From Tunturiibacter gelidiferens (GTDB lineage: Bacteria; Acidobacteriota; Terriglobia; Terriglobales; Acidobacteriaceae), in NCBI RefSeq assembly GCF_014201335.1, contig NZ_JACHEB010000002.1:310001-374000 (forward strand): DNA of 64,000 bases. The letters run 5' to 3'. The notes under the pieces were generated by a model that worked only from the letters and a program-made list of their open reading frames with translations, was not told the origin of the DNA and searched no databases. Both the position numbers and the translations under genes were made by a program. Position 1 is the first letter of the stretch. Each line of letters starts with the position of its first letter. This document shows, piece by piece, positions 55,701 through 64,000 of this stretch.

Positions 55701-56182
55701 CCTGGGAACGTAATTTGATCGGTGGATGGCAGATCTCAGGAGTAACGGTTGCAGAGAGTGGCGTTCCGATCAACGTCAACTACGGAACCGATACCGTTGG
55801 CCTAGGAGGCGGTACCACCAATCGCCCGAATCTCGTTAGCCAGGTCGGTTACCCCAAGAAGCAGCTCGCGTGGTTCAACACCAATGCTTTCGCAGCACCT
55901 CTCGCACCCTGGGCTGGTGGCACTAATCAGGGCTACGGGAGTGCTGGTAAGGACGCGATCGTTGGCCCTGGTCTTTTCAACTGGAATCTTGCCGTCTTCA
56001 AAGAGTTTAGGCTTACCTCTCACGAAGGGCCAAGGTTCCAGTTCCGAGCCGAATCCTATAACACCTTCAACCACACTGAATTTAATAACGTTAGCACCGG
56101 ATTTACCAGTGGCAACTTCGGACAAGTCACCTCGACCTACGATCCACGTGTTCTCCAGTTTGGAGCGAAGTTCTTGTTCTGA
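52715..56182 (+). CDS. TonB-dependent receptor with carboxypeptidase-regulatory-like N-domain (xylan locus)
   Basis: The 1155-residue outer-membrane receptor has a signal peptide (ALKFFMFVVCTTLLAGAQ), a carboxypeptidase-regulatory-like domain (ITGIVTDPSGAVVPNATISA to about residue 115), a plug (VSSLITGKQIEQLATNGRNV) and a long barrel. The C-terminal strand is DPRVLQFGAKFLF with terminal Phe. It is an Oar-like paralogue of the receptor at 25032-28394. Its place beside xylose genes suggests uptake of xylo-oligosaccharides. A strong terminator follows, so the downstream TPR gene may depend on its own promoter or on readthrough. Confidence 0.92.
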   Translation: MKFFTSALKFFMFVVCTTLLAGAQEITGIVTDPSGAVVPNATISATQRATGTVRTTQSGQSGLYDLSGLEIGIYDLKATSLGFKTFSTSGLVLNVAQTLRANITFSVGAESQTVTIEANALQVQSETNEVSSLITGKQIEQLATNGRNVISLTTLGTGVSTTNPSFNGVTAQGSSFNLSFNGMRPDHNNWLIDGGEVYDRGSGGKLDVMPSPDVIAEFQILGSNYSPDYGISSGGTVTMILKSGTHDFHGGLWEFNRNDAYDANNYFSKQAGQPKPELRLNIYGGDIGGPVWIPGLYNKDRKKTFFFWSEEWRKFVQGANPNAAQTIPASNFPVAGQDLSYTDYVANNAAVLPLVPVTTDPAKLAQYSSLGLTAGQPFAHTCFSATACVSTIPHQLFDSNAVLFMGTGAIPMPNAPGNQYIASPKQPTDVREDVVRVDHNINDKLHLMGHWIHDQMSQTIFPVMWSGDSYPTVGDVFANPSWASVISLGQVISPTLLNETALNVNGNTIDITNAGIYQQPAGWTATGIFTGNNALNRLPSVAFSGVGPGTTYTTNYWPWHNSFLDYQIRDDLSWTRGRHSFKFGAGYMRMDKNQQQQADTQGDYTFNDGAYAKDSYVNFLLGFANGYTQLQAQETAHWVNNTYSAYALDNWHALPRLTLNLGLRYDALPHVYEKNNRTSNFIPSAFNLANAQVPRSDGTLNPNGAGFSQPAGAPVPFYLNGVALAGQGIPRGLVQNSYGTIQPRVGFAYDLSGDGKTVIRSGFGMFFERVQGNDIYGTDVNPPFAYQPSVNAIYFSNPNQSSLNGALASSPTSPANFTNLAYNYPNPGTIQFSLGIQREVAPSVVASAQYVGVTGWHQNVERAINTLPLSDPGTGLFTERQAVAGGENANFFRTYPGWGNITQTENTTNSSYHSLQTALRMEAKHGFSIQLAYTWSHEIDIQSGDLTSSTLSGSGGQVSDPFNLNYDRGSGLFDRRNIFNANYIYELPFFLHSNSAWERNLIGGWQISGVTVAESGVPINVNYGTDTVGLGGGTTNRPNLVSQVGYPKKQLAWFNTNAFAAPLAPWAGGTNQGYGSAGKDAIVGPGLFNWNLAVFKEFRLTSHEGPRFQFRAESYNTFNHTEFNNVSTGFTSGNFGQVTSTYDPRVLQFGAKFLF

Positions 56183-56214
56183 TGGATCAATACATTTCAA
56201 GCGACATAACCCCG

Positions 56215-56248
56215 AGCAGTGGCTTTCTCTCAGCCACTGCTTTTCTTT
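56215..56248 (+). terminator. Rho-independent terminator after the TonB receptor gene
   Basis: AGCAGTGGCT (56215-56224) and AGCCACTGCT (56232-56241) form a perfect 10-base stem with a 7-base loop, followed by TTTCTTT. It lies 33 bases after the receptor stop codon. Confidence 0.88.
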
Positions 56249-56309
56249 AGCTTCACCGTTGAACCTGCAATTGTTCCGATAGCATACTTCTATATATTCC
56301 TTCGGCTCC

Positions 56310-57461
56310 ATGATGCGTCTATTCCACAAAACTCGGCCGCTGCTTCCTTTCGTCGTATGCGCCGCAACCTTTTCGCACGCTTTCGCTCAGACACATTCCG
56401 CACCCACCAAGATGCAACAAGCTCTCGCGTATGAAAAACGGGGCGACTTCTCAGCAGCTGAGAAGATCTGGTCCGAACTCGTCACAGATAACCCCCGGAA
56501 TTCGGATGCCTGGGCTCATCTAGGTTTGATAAGAGCACTCGAGGGAAACTATCCGGAAGCCGTGATCGCGTATCGAGAGGGGCTCCAACTACACTCGCAT
56601 CTGCCAGGACTTGAAGTCGATCTGGGACTTGCTTTATTTAAACAGCAAAAGCTCGAAGAAGCGGTTCAACCTCTGCAGGCTGCTGTAGCCGAATCTCCCA
56701 ATGACATCAAGCCAAAGCTCCTTCTCGCCATGAGCTACTACGGACTGGGGAAGTATGCCGAAGCCGTGCCCTATCTGACAGCCGCCGTCAATTCTTCTCC
56801 TGAGAATCTCCAGTTGAGAATGACTCTGGCTCAAAGCTGTCTCTGGGCAGAGCAGTATCTGTGCACGCTCGGCCAGTTTCAAGAGATTGTGAGACTAAGC
56901 CCCGAGTCGGCTCAGGCCGACATGTTGGCAGGTGAGGCTCTCGATGGGCTCAATAAAACTGAAGAAGCAATCAAACAGTTCCGCGAGGCAGAAAAGGCAT
57001 CGCCTCAGGAACCCGACGTTCACTTCGGACTCGGATATTTGCTTTGGAAAGAACACAACTTCGACGAAGCAGGGGAAGAGTTCAAGCTTGAACTCAAAGA
57101 TAATCCGAATCATGCACAGGCATTAACTTATCTAGCCGACATAGCGATCAAACAGAATGACGACAGCTCTGCTAGAAGTTATCTTCAGCGAGCATTCTTG
57201 CAGCCTAAAGTTATTCGGTTAAGTTATCTCGATATGGGTATCCTCGATGCTGCCGCCGGTGCTAATGAACAAGCTAAAGCTAACTTCTTGCGCGCCATTG
57301 AAATGGACCCCGCTCAAAAAGATGCGCACTGGCGGTTGGCACACCTTTACCTTTCCGTGGGGCAACGAAAAGAGGCACAGGCCGAATTCGCCAAAATGAA
57401 TGAACTGGAACAGAAGGATCGAGACACGGTTGCCAGACAGATGGCACCAAAAACGCAATAG
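56310..57461 (+). CDS. Exported TPR-repeat protein
   Basis: The 383-residue protein has a signal peptide (PLLPFVVCAATFSHAFAQ) and about nine tetratricopeptide repeats from residue 40 to 375. Repeats are visible as KRGDFSAAEKIWSELVTDNP, NYPEAVIAYREGLQLHSHLP, KLEEAVQPLQAAVAESPNDI and later units ending in FLRAIEMDPAQKDAHWRLAH. Periplasmic TPR proteins of this type often sit after Oar-like receptors in Acidobacteriota and act as protein-protein scaffolds. No enzymatic motif is present. It probably assists receptor function; that is inferred from position. Confidence 0.88.
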   Translation: MMRLFHKTRPLLPFVVCAATFSHAFAQTHSAPTKMQQALAYEKRGDFSAAEKIWSELVTDNPRNSDAWAHLGLIRALEGNYPEAVIAYREGLQLHSHLPGLEVDLGLALFKQQKLEEAVQPLQAAVAESPNDIKPKLLLAMSYYGLGKYAEAVPYLTAAVNSSPENLQLRMTLAQSCLWAEQYLCTLGQFQEIVRLSPESAQADMLAGEALDGLNKTEEAIKQFREAEKASPQEPDVHFGLGYLLWKEHNFDEAGEEFKLELKDNPNHAQALTYLADIAIKQNDDSSARSYLQRAFLQPKVIRLSYLDMGILDAAAGANEQAKANFLRAIEMDPAQKDAHWRLAHLYLSVGQRKEAQAEFAKMNELEQKDRDTVARQMAPKTQ

Positions 57462-57699
57462 TTTACGGCCTCTCCATTATCCTTGGAAAATGCAATTTGG
57501 AAGCCATCGTACGGGCGTCGATGTTCAGTTGGTCACCTTTGCGGTTTTCTTCAAAGGAAAATCGAACTTACGACGTCTCATCGATATTGGCATCTAGTGT
57601 TGCATCTGACGAATGCTTGTTCCACGGTACTTTCAACTTATATGCTTCTTCCAGAACTTGTCGCACTTTGCTCAGGATTCAAACCAGAAGGGGTTGCTA

Positions 57700-58941
57700 G
57701 TGAGGTCTATCGGAAGCCCGAAACGGATTCTTACCAGTCGCGGATCGAAACGGATCGATCTGGCCTACGCGGAAGTCTCTTCCAGCGAGAAAGCACGAGA
57801 ACACAATCGCGACATTATCCTGGAGCTAATCCGGTCTCGGCAACCGGTTGCTCGTGCGGACCTCTCCAGGCTGTCTGGCCTCCAACCAAGCACTATCTCG
57901 TCTATTGTTGATCAACTCATAGCCGAGCGGTGGATTATTGAAGGGCAGACAGTGCGTAGGCCACGAGGGCGGCGCCCGACGATGCTGTCATTGAATTCAA
58001 ATTTGGTTACAATCGTCGCGGATGTGCGGCCCCGCCAGGCTTATCTGGCAGTAGTTGATTTCAATGGCCGTTTCCTCGCGCAGATGGCGACCCCGATTAC
58101 CTCGGATCCAGAACAGTCTGTCTCTAAACTCGGCATTGCGATGCGTAGCCTTATGGACCAACACCCGGAGAAGACTTTTGAAGGCGCAGGTGTCAGTCTT
58201 CCGGGTCGAGTCGACCCGGACACGCAGCGACTAATACTCGCGCCGAATCTCAGCTGGTCGGGGTTTGATATCAAAAAAGTTCTTCAGCAGAAACTGAAGT
58301 TGCAAGTAGAGATGGACAATGATGCAAATGCATGTCTGCTCTCAGAACTTTGGTTCGGGCGGATGGATGGAGTTCGGAATGCAGTGCTCGTGAGTTTGTC
58401 AGAGGGTCTCGGAACTGCGATTCTCGCAAATGGGCAGCTCCTCTCAGGAAAAAACGGTCTGGCTGGAGAGTTCGGTCACATTCCACTTGATCCCACAGGC
58501 ATATTATGTGGATGCGGATTGCATGGATGCTGGGAGACTTTCGCATCTTCCGACGCGGCGTTGCGCTTTTATGCTGAGTTAGCTCCTGATGCGCGGAAGG
58601 TGACAATCCATGATTTGCTCCAACTTACAGAGGAGGGAGACAAGCAAGCCATTCAGGCAATTTCGAAGCAAGCCAGCTTCCTGGGCAAGGGCCTCCGTCT
58701 CATCACAGCCGCAATTTCCCCTGAGGTCATTTTGATCACGGGAGCGTTGACCACCTATTGGAATCGTTTCGGGCCGATCGTTGAAAATGAGCTGCGGGCC
58801 ACAATGCTCGCGGGTACTCCGCCTCGGCTAGAGATCGCGAGCGGCGGCGAATTGGCCAGATTGAGAGGTGCCGCAGCGATCGTCCTACAGCGCCACTCTG
58901 GCTATAACCGATCAACGCATCCTGTGCGCGCCAGAGCCTGA
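57700..58941 (+). CDS. xylR: ROK-family transcriptional regulator (XylR-like)
   Basis: The 413-residue protein has an N-terminal winged helix-turn-helix (HNRDIILELIRSRQPVARAD, LSRLSGLQPSTISSIVDQLI) followed by a ROK sugar-kinase-like domain (VEMDNDANACLLSELWFG, LSEGLGTAILANGQLLSGKN). The ROK zinc site is GHIPLDP with CGCGLHGCWE. Such proteins repress xylose operons and are relieved by xylose. Located between the receptor/TPR genes and the GH8/XylA genes, it is the likely repressor of the locus. GTG 57700 after AGAAGGGG is the preferred start; a longer TTG/ATG frame exists upstream. The symbol is by analogy. Confidence 0.88.
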   Translation: MRSIGSPKRILTSRGSKRIDLAYAEVSSSEKAREHNRDIILELIRSRQPVARADLSRLSGLQPSTISSIVDQLIAERWIIEGQTVRRPRGRRPTMLSLNSNLVTIVADVRPRQAYLAVVDFNGRFLAQMATPITSDPEQSVSKLGIAMRSLMDQHPEKTFEGAGVSLPGRVDPDTQRLILAPNLSWSGFDIKKVLQQKLKLQVEMDNDANACLLSELWFGRMDGVRNAVLVSLSEGLGTAILANGQLLSGKNGLAGEFGHIPLDPTGILCGCGLHGCWETFASSDAALRFYAELAPDARKVTIHDLLQLTEEGDKQAIQAISKQASFLGKGLRLITAAISPEVILITGALTTYWNRFGPIVENELRATMLAGTPPRLEIASGGELARLRGAAAIVLQRHSGYNRSTHPVRARA

Positions 58942-59012
58942 AGCAGCTTTAGATCGCAACGCCTCACGCTTAAGCTCACTCGCCGGATTTTCGCCCATCG
59001 GAGGTCAACCTC

Positions 59013-60299
59013 ATGTTTCGGATTCGTTGCGTGCTGCTTACTACCGTGCTAGCACTATGCCGAACCCTACTTCCGGCAACTGAGAAAGATGCGGAAGGAG
59101 GAGCCTTTTACACCGGGCAATATCGAGATCTGTTCGCAGAAATCGGACACTCACCGGACGAAAGCCGCGCAAGAATAGACGCAGCCTTTCAGCAGCTCTT
59201 TCATGGTGATCAGCAGACACAGACTCTCTTCTATGAAGTTGGAGGCAATAAGCAAGGCGCTCTGGCCTACATCACGGATATAGCCAATCACGACGTGAGA
59301 ACAGAGGGCATGAGCTATGGGATGATGATCTCTGTTCAAATGAACCGGAAACACGAGTTTGACGCTCTCTGGAACTGGGCCAACACCTACATGCTCATCA
59401 CTGACCGTAAAGATCCTGGATTCGGCTATTACAAGTGGTCAATGAATATTGATGGCTCTCCTCATTCGTCTACGCCGGCCCCGGATGGTGAAGAGTACTT
59501 CGTAATGAGTCTTTACTTCGCCGCAAATCGTTGGGGATCGGGAAGAGGCCTATACAACTACAAAGCTCAGGCTGATCGTTTACTTCATTTGATGCGTCAC
59601 CATCCGGTGATGACCGGGTCAACGCATTCAGGAATTCGCACTATCGGTCCCATGGTTGATGAGAAGCATCACATGATCCGGTTCGTGCCCGACAGTCCGA
59701 ATGAAGACTTCACCGACCCCTCGTATCATTTACCCGCCTTTTATGAGTTGTGGGCTAGATGGGGACCACCCGAAGATAGAGCATTTTGGGCCCAGGCTGC
59801 AGAAACAAGCCGCCGATTTTTCGTTCTTGCGACAGATCCAAAGACGGGGCTCTCACCGGATTACGCCAATTGGGACGGATCTCGACGACCCAGCTTTAAC
59901 CGATTTTCTACCGATTTCTCCTACGACTCGTGGAGGACAGCTAGCAATTGGAGTGTAGACGCATCATGGTGGGCAAAGAGTCCGGAGGAGGCAGAACTCT
60001 CGAATCGAATTCAGAAGTTCCTGTTTTCACAAGATCTCACGGAGTTTGACGATCAATACACTCTTGCAGGTTTGGCTCTCTCCCAAAGGCACTCAGTCGG
60101 TATGGTCGCCACGATGGCGGTCGCATCCCTAGCTGCAACAAACAATCACGCTAACGCTTTCGTCGAAAACCTCTGGAATTCGGCTACGCCTTCTGGCGAA
60201 CAACGCTATTATGATGGGCTGCTATATCTCATGGGCCTACTCCATTGCTCAGGAAATTTTCGCATTTACGGACCTACGTACATTCGCACGGGGCTTTAG
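59013..60299 (+). CDS. GH8 reducing-end xylose-releasing exo-oligoxylanase
   Basis: The 428-residue glycosidase has a short signal-like N-terminus (VLLTTVLALCRTLLPATEK) and the GH8 fold: DIANHDVRTEGMSYGMMISV with the general-acid Glu, FDALWNWANTYM, WSMNIDGSPHSSTPAPDGEE, and DFSYDSWRTASNWSVDASWW near the general-base region. Within GH8 these segments match the Rex enzymes (EC 3.2.1.156) that release xylose from the reducing end of xylo-oligosaccharides. It converges with xylA 68 bases away. The ribosome-binding site GGAGGTC precedes ATG 59013. Confidence 0.9.
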   Translation: MFRIRCVLLTTVLALCRTLLPATEKDAEGGAFYTGQYRDLFAEIGHSPDESRARIDAAFQQLFHGDQQTQTLFYEVGGNKQGALAYITDIANHDVRTEGMSYGMMISVQMNRKHEFDALWNWANTYMLITDRKDPGFGYYKWSMNIDGSPHSSTPAPDGEEYFVMSLYFAANRWGSGRGLYNYKAQADRLLHLMRHHPVMTGSTHSGIRTIGPMVDEKHHMIRFVPDSPNEDFTDPSYHLPAFYELWARWGPPEDRAFWAQAAETSRRFFVLATDPKTGLSPDYANWDGSRRPSFNRFSTDFSYDSWRTASNWSVDASWWAKSPEEAELSNRIQKFLFSQDLTEFDDQYTLAGLALSQRHSVGMVATMAVASLAATNNHANAFVENLWNSATPSGEQRYYDGLLYLMGLLHCSGNFRIYGPTYIRTGL

Positions 60300-60366
60300 G
60301 GATTTGTACCCGAGTGATTCCGGAAAACGCGTCCCAATCGTCAGTGAGCTTCCTCGTGCAGCACAC

Positions 60367-61686
60367 TCACCAGATCATTCTTCCAAGAAAGCTTTCCAGC
60401 AACTCCTGCTTGCCTGAACGCGGCTTAGGATTGACTCCACGTGCTTCAGTGGCTGAGGCAATCTGGTCTAAGGTCAGATCGCCCCTGAGCATCGACTGAG
60501 CCTGCGGTGTCTGCCAACCAGAGTAGCGTTCGCTAAGGATTTGGGCATACCGTCCGTCTTCCACGATCTGAGCTGCTAACAAGAACGCTCGGGCGCACAG
60601 ATCCACACCTCCTATGTGGGCATGAATCAAGTCCTCCGGATCAAAACTCTGTCGCCTGACCTTCGCATCAAAGTTCAATCCACCCTTTCCGATTCCTCCG
60701 GCTTTTATCACCTGATACATAGCCATGGTTGTTGCTTGGAGATCATTCGGAAACTGATCAGTATCCCACCCTAACAAAGGATCGCCGCGATTCATATCCA
60801 GAGAGCCGAAGATACCAAGTGTTGCCGCAGTCGCAATTTCATGTTCAAAGCTATGACCAGCGAGTAGTGCGTGATTCGCTTCGATGTTGACCGCAACCTC
60901 ACTCTCTAAGCCGAACTTTTTGAGCAAACCATAAACAGTGGCAACATCAAAATCGTATTGATGGGCGGTCGGTTCCTTTGGCTTCGGCTCAATGAGGATC
61001 TGGCCCTCAAAGCCGATCTTGTGCTTATATTCCACAACCAGAGTTAGAAAACGCCCAAGCTGCTCGAACTCCTGTCCCATGTTTGTGTTCAATAAAGTCT
61101 CATAACCTTCTCGTCCGCCCCAGAGCACATAGTTCTCACCTCCAAGACTCTTGGTGACATCCATGCAATGTTTGACCGTGGTTGCCGACCAGGCAAACAC
61201 CTCTGGGTCAGGATTCGTGGCGGCACCGGCCATAAAACGCGGATGAGAGAATAGGTTTGCCGTACCCCACAGCAGCTTTGTTTTATGGGTGCTCATCTTG
61301 TCGGCGAGATATTCTGCCATTACGTGGAAGTTCCTGAGGGACTCCGCAAGAGAATCGCCCTCGGGAGCTATGTCGCGATCATGAAATGTATAGAACGGAA
61401 GATCGAGCACACGAAACAAGTCGAATGCCGCATCCGCCTTGTTTCGAGCCGCGTTCATGGCGTCGCTATCGAGCATCCATGGTCGTTGAATCGTGGGTCC
61501 GCCAAATGGATCACTCCCGTTCATTGCGAGACTGTGCCAATATGCGATGGCAAAGCGGAGATGCTCGGAGAGAGGCTTTCCAAAGATAACTTTACTCGCG
61601 TCATAGTAGCGATAAGCGAGCAGATTTTGCGAGTCTTCTCCCTCATATTGAACCGTAGCGAAGGCGCTAAAAATAGATTCGATCAA
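60367..61686 (-). CDS. xylA: Xylose isomerase
   Basis: The 439-residue protein has the class II xylose isomerase features: RFAIAYWHSLAMNGSDPFGG, YTFHDRDIAPEG with the catalytic His, LWGTANLFSHPRFMAGAATN, LLWGT and VLWGGREGYETLLNTN. The metal-binding stretch IEPKPKEPTAHQYDFD follows, then NIEANHALLAGHSFEHE and SLDMNRGDPLLGWDTDQFPN. It converts D-xylose to D-xylulose, feeding the xylulokinase of the same locus. Length is normal. It is transcribed convergently to the GH8 gene and has its own promoter upstream of 61686. Confidence 0.96.
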   Translation of the reverse strand: MIESIFSAFATVQYEGEDSQNLLAYRYYDASKVIFGKPLSEHLRFAIAYWHSLAMNGSDPFGGPTIQRPWMLDSDAMNAARNKADAAFDLFRVLDLPFYTFHDRDIAPEGDSLAESLRNFHVMAEYLADKMSTHKTKLLWGTANLFSHPRFMAGAATNPDPEVFAWSATTVKHCMDVTKSLGGENYVLWGGREGYETLLNTNMGQEFEQLGRFLTLVVEYKHKIGFEGQILIEPKPKEPTAHQYDFDVATVYGLLKKFGLESEVAVNIEANHALLAGHSFEHEIATAATLGIFGSLDMNRGDPLLGWDTDQFPNDLQATTMAMYQVIKAGGIGKGGLNFDAKVRRQSFDPEDLIHAHIGGVDLCARAFLLAAQIVEDGRYAQILSERYSGWQTPQAQSMLRGDLTLDQIASATEARGVNPKPRSGKQELLESFLGRMIW

Positions 61687-62533
61687 TTTTCTCTCCTGGC
61701 GTCGATCACGAACTTACGGTGATGCATAAGGCGAAGTTGCAACTTGGCAAGAGCATTGACACGTTCTCTGCATTCGAAGGCGACTGTCAAAAAATTTTGG
61801 AGCACAACTAAATGCTATTTTCTCAGTCACAACGTCTGCGGTTCACACATTATTTCTTTATGGAGATCACTCTAGACATGGTTATAAAACCCGAGATTAT
61901 CAAATGATCCTTTGAACCGATGGAACGTATTGTTTCGAGTCAATCAAGTTTATTCGATCATAGAACAATATTCTACAGACCGGCCGCAGGAAATACCTTG
62001 AAGACATAATTCCGGCTGTTCTGTTCGGTCTTCGTGCAAGTCGTCTGCACTGTCGGCCGCGCTGCTGCTTGGGTAAGCAAATTGATGGGAAGAAGAAGAT
62101 TCGGAATGATCGGCTGGTTGCTGTAGCCAACGCAAACCATATGTATGCCAATGTTCGAAAGTTGAAGGACCTCCCGAAGAAGTGGCTCGATGCTTGCCGC
62201 CAGCATCGATGCGTCTGGAGCTGCTTTCGGGTGTGTCGGTCTCGCTGCATTCGCACTGGTTGTATGGCGATCGTTGACTCTCTGTAATGCGTTTGGTGCG
62301 ATTGCCCTGGCTGTAACCTGCCGGGCGGCGTTGTCCTATCTACTATAGGCGACCAGAAAGAGCTGATCGCTATGACAGCTGGTAGCTCCTCGCCATCTAA
62401 ACAGGAGCAGCGTCCGAATGTTGAGAGTGCGGGCGTGCAGTAGGAATTGACTAAAGAACAGGCGACAGGAAGGCTTAACGGTAACCACGTTTTCGAGGCT
62501 CACCTTCCAGCGAACAAAAGCCCTCCAGCGGAG
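61687..62533. other. Region upstream of xylA with one gene fragment
   Basis: The first 280 bases are AT-rich and hold the xylA promoter. On the minus strand between 62335 and 61973 lies a coding-like frame without a normal start (annotated separately). The rest up to the MFS gene shows nothing clear. Confidence 0.45.
61973..62335 (-). pseudogene. Unidentified coding-like fragment without a clear start
   Basis: Following an in-frame TAG near 62336, the minus strand reads RQVTARAIAPNALQRVNDRH, ASMLAASIEPLLREVLQLSN, IGIHMVCVGYSNQPIIPNLL and ends NYVFKVFPAAGL with a stop at 61973. Residue composition and the regular hydrophobic pattern look authentic. ATG 62206 would start a 77-residue remnant, but conserved-looking sequence extends upstream of it. 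I do not recognise the family. It is probably the 3' end of a decayed gene. Confidence 0.4.
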
Positions 62534-63991
62534 TCATCCGCCCGGATGAATCGCTTTCTGTTGACTCACGGCCCTACCGTCTTCCTTCTTCAAACTGCCA
62601 AAGACAGTCGTCGAAAGGATCGTCAATACTCCCAGCGACAAAAGGGCCTTGTGTAGGCCATCAATCATCAAGGCCGGGTTCGACTGAGAATGCTCTGGAA
62701 TGAAAAATGCCGTCGCCAATCCCGCCGTCGCAACCCCGAAGCTGATCGCCATCTGCTGCACCGTGCTGAAGATGGAGTTCGCCGCACTGGTCTCCTCCTC
62801 CGTCGTATCCGCGTAGACCAGCGTATTCATGCTCGTGTACTGCAGCGAGCTGTAAGCCCCATACAAAAACGCCAGCGCAACAATCACCCAAATCGGTGTA
62901 TGGACTCCAATCGTCGCAAACACAAGAAGCAGCATACCAATGATGATCGTATTTGTGATCAGCACGCTACGGTAGCCGAAGCGCGCCAGAAGGCGAAGTA
63001 TCACCCAATTCACGCCGATCGCCGCCAGTGCCTGCGGCATAAGCAGTAACCCCGACTGAATCGGTGTAAAGCCAAGACCGACCTGGTAGAGAAGCGGCAA
63101 GAGAAACGGCACACCTCCAATTCCCAGCCGCGTAAACAAGCCGCCGCCAACGGCCGCGCGGAAGGTGCGGATCCGGAACAGATTCAGTTGCAGCAACGGA
63201 AACTGAAGCGTCTTTGCATGGATCCAATAACCCGCAAGGAGCGCAAGCGACACTACCAGCAGCCCCGTGATCTCGCGCACGCCCAGCGTATGGTCGCCAA
63301 AGACCTCAAGCACATACGACAGTAGGGCGATGCCCGAGCCAAATAAAATAAGCCCGACAACGTCCAAGGGATGCGTCTTTTTTTCGCGATAGTCCGGCAG
63401 ATACAGATACACCAAGACCAATCCAGCCAACCCGATCGGAATGTTCACAAAAAAGATGAACCGCCAATGAAGATAGGCCACGATCAGGCCGCCGGCGATT
63501 GGCCCAAGCATGGGAGCGACCAGCGCCGGTATCGAGACAAAGCTCATCGCGCGGAGCAGGTCCGACTTAGAGAACGTCCGCACCAGGGTCATCCGTCCCA
63601 CCGGCACCATCATCGATCCGCCCATGCCCTGCAAGATGCGGCACGCGACCAGCGCATCAATATTGGTGGAAATACCGCAGAGAAACGACCCAAACGTGAA
63701 CAACCCAATTGCAGCGGCAAAGACCCGCCGCGTTCCGAACCGGTCCGCCACCCACCCGCTGATTGGAATAAAGACCGCAAGGCTCAGCGTATAGCTAGCC
63801 AACACCGCTTTCATGCTGAGAGGTTTCACATCAAGCGCTGCGGAGATTGCAGGAACAGCCGTATTAAGAATAGTGGTATCCAGCGACTCCATAAAAAACG
63901 CGAACGCTACCAGCCACGGCAGCAGATGCTTACTCGCCTCCGACGGGACCTGTACGGGCGGACCCACAGCCGATAGATTGGAAGGATTCAT
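62534..63991 (-). CDS. DHA2-type MFS drug/organic-compound exporter
   Basis: The 485-residue protein has 14 hydrophobic segments and the DHA2 (EmrB/QacA) signatures LDTTILNTAVPAISAALD, VFIPISGWVADRFGTRRVF (motif A), LVACRILQGMGGSMMVPVGR and ALVAPMLGPIAGGLIVAYLH (motif C). It is a proton-driven multidrug or solute exporter of the inner membrane. It begins at ATG 63991, nine bases from the window end, so its upstream partners (for example an EmrA-like protein or TetR regulator) are not visible. Confidence 0.93.
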   Translation of the reverse strand: MNPSNLSAVGPPVQVPSEASKHLLPWLVAFAFFMESLDTTILNTAVPAISAALDVKPLSMKAVLASYTLSLAVFIPISGWVADRFGTRRVFAAAIGLFTFGSFLCGISTNIDALVACRILQGMGGSMMVPVGRMTLVRTFSKSDLLRAMSFVSIPALVAPMLGPIAGGLIVAYLHWRFIFFVNIPIGLAGLVLVYLYLPDYREKKTHPLDVVGLILFGSGIALLSYVLEVFGDHTLGVREITGLLVVSLALLAGYWIHAKTLQFPLLQLNLFRIRTFRAAVGGGLFTRLGIGGVPFLLPLLYQVGLGFTPIQSGLLLMPQALAAIGVNWVILRLLARFGYRSVLITNTIIIGMLLLVFATIGVHTPIWVIVALAFLYGAYSSLQYTSMNTLVYADTTEEETSAANSIFSTVQQMAISFGVATAGLATAFFIPEHSQSNPALMIDGLHKALLSLGVLTILSTTVFGSLKKEDGRAVSQQKAIHPGG

Positions 63992-64000
63992 AAGTGACTA

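Overview
The window is about 64 kb of a chromosome that looks like a soil acidobacterium (class Terriglobia; Granulicella, Terriglobus or Edaphobacter-like). The reasons are two very large TonB-dependent receptors with an N-terminal carboxypeptidase-regulatory-like domain, a periplasmic propeller histidine kinase, a rich set of plant-polysaccharide genes and moderate-to-high GC. This assignment is inference from gene content; no rRNA or other marker gene is present. I noticed no tRNA, rRNA or CRISPR array.

Region 1 (1-10.2 kb) is a pyruvate/C5-dicarboxylate block on the plus strand. It holds the 3' end of a malic enzyme, a small FUSC-like membrane protein, lutABC (L-lactate to pyruvate), a SnoaL-like protein, and then a CitE-type lyase, a MaoC hydratase and a CoA-transferase, the three enzyme classes that convert itaconate (or mesaconate) to pyruvate plus acetyl-CoA. 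An AEC carrier and an MmgE/PrpD gene follow. The PrpD gene and a convergent LysR gene have both lost their 3' ends at a single junction near 9997.

Region 2 (10.2-21.2 kb) has an isochorismatase-like protein lacking the usual cysteine and overlapping a FUSC transporter, a lysine/alanine-rich histone-H1-like ORF, a frameshifted small basic gene, and a DUF4386 membrane protein. A LysR regulator then precedes a run of small-molecule enzymes (NmrA, alpha/beta hydrolase, cupin, SDR, HSL-type hydrolase, SRPBCC/SnoaL fusion with a frameshift).

Region 3 (21.2-45 kb) is the accessory part. Two homologous blocks of back-to-back Tn7/Tn5053-like transposon ends (21236-21440 and 44759-44990) bound a 23.5 kb segment. 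A tniQ gene lies just inside the left end, and neither tniA nor tniB is present. Inside are a possible ADP-ribosyltransferase-like/partner gene pair flanked by 19-bp direct repeats, inverted remnants of IS21-like multiple-repeat ends, several broken genes, a TonB receptor, and a propeller histidine kinase/GH16-like lipoprotein pair facing FixJ-type regulators. There is also a receiverless wHTH protein coupled to an ECF sigma factor, and a five-gene operon (YcaC-like hydrolase, YtcJ-like amidohydrolase, aquaporin-family channel, VOC protein, alginate-export-type porin).

Region 4 (45-62 kb) is a xylan/xylose utilisation locus: GH3 glycosidase, sodium symporter, xylulokinase, TonB receptor, TPR protein, ROK (XylR-like) repressor, GH8 exo-oligoxylanase and xylose isomerase, with a SRAP protein embedded. 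Together they would take up xylo-oligosaccharides, trim them to xylose and convert xylose to xylulose-5-phosphate. The window ends with an unidentified gene fragment and a DHA2-type MFS exporter.
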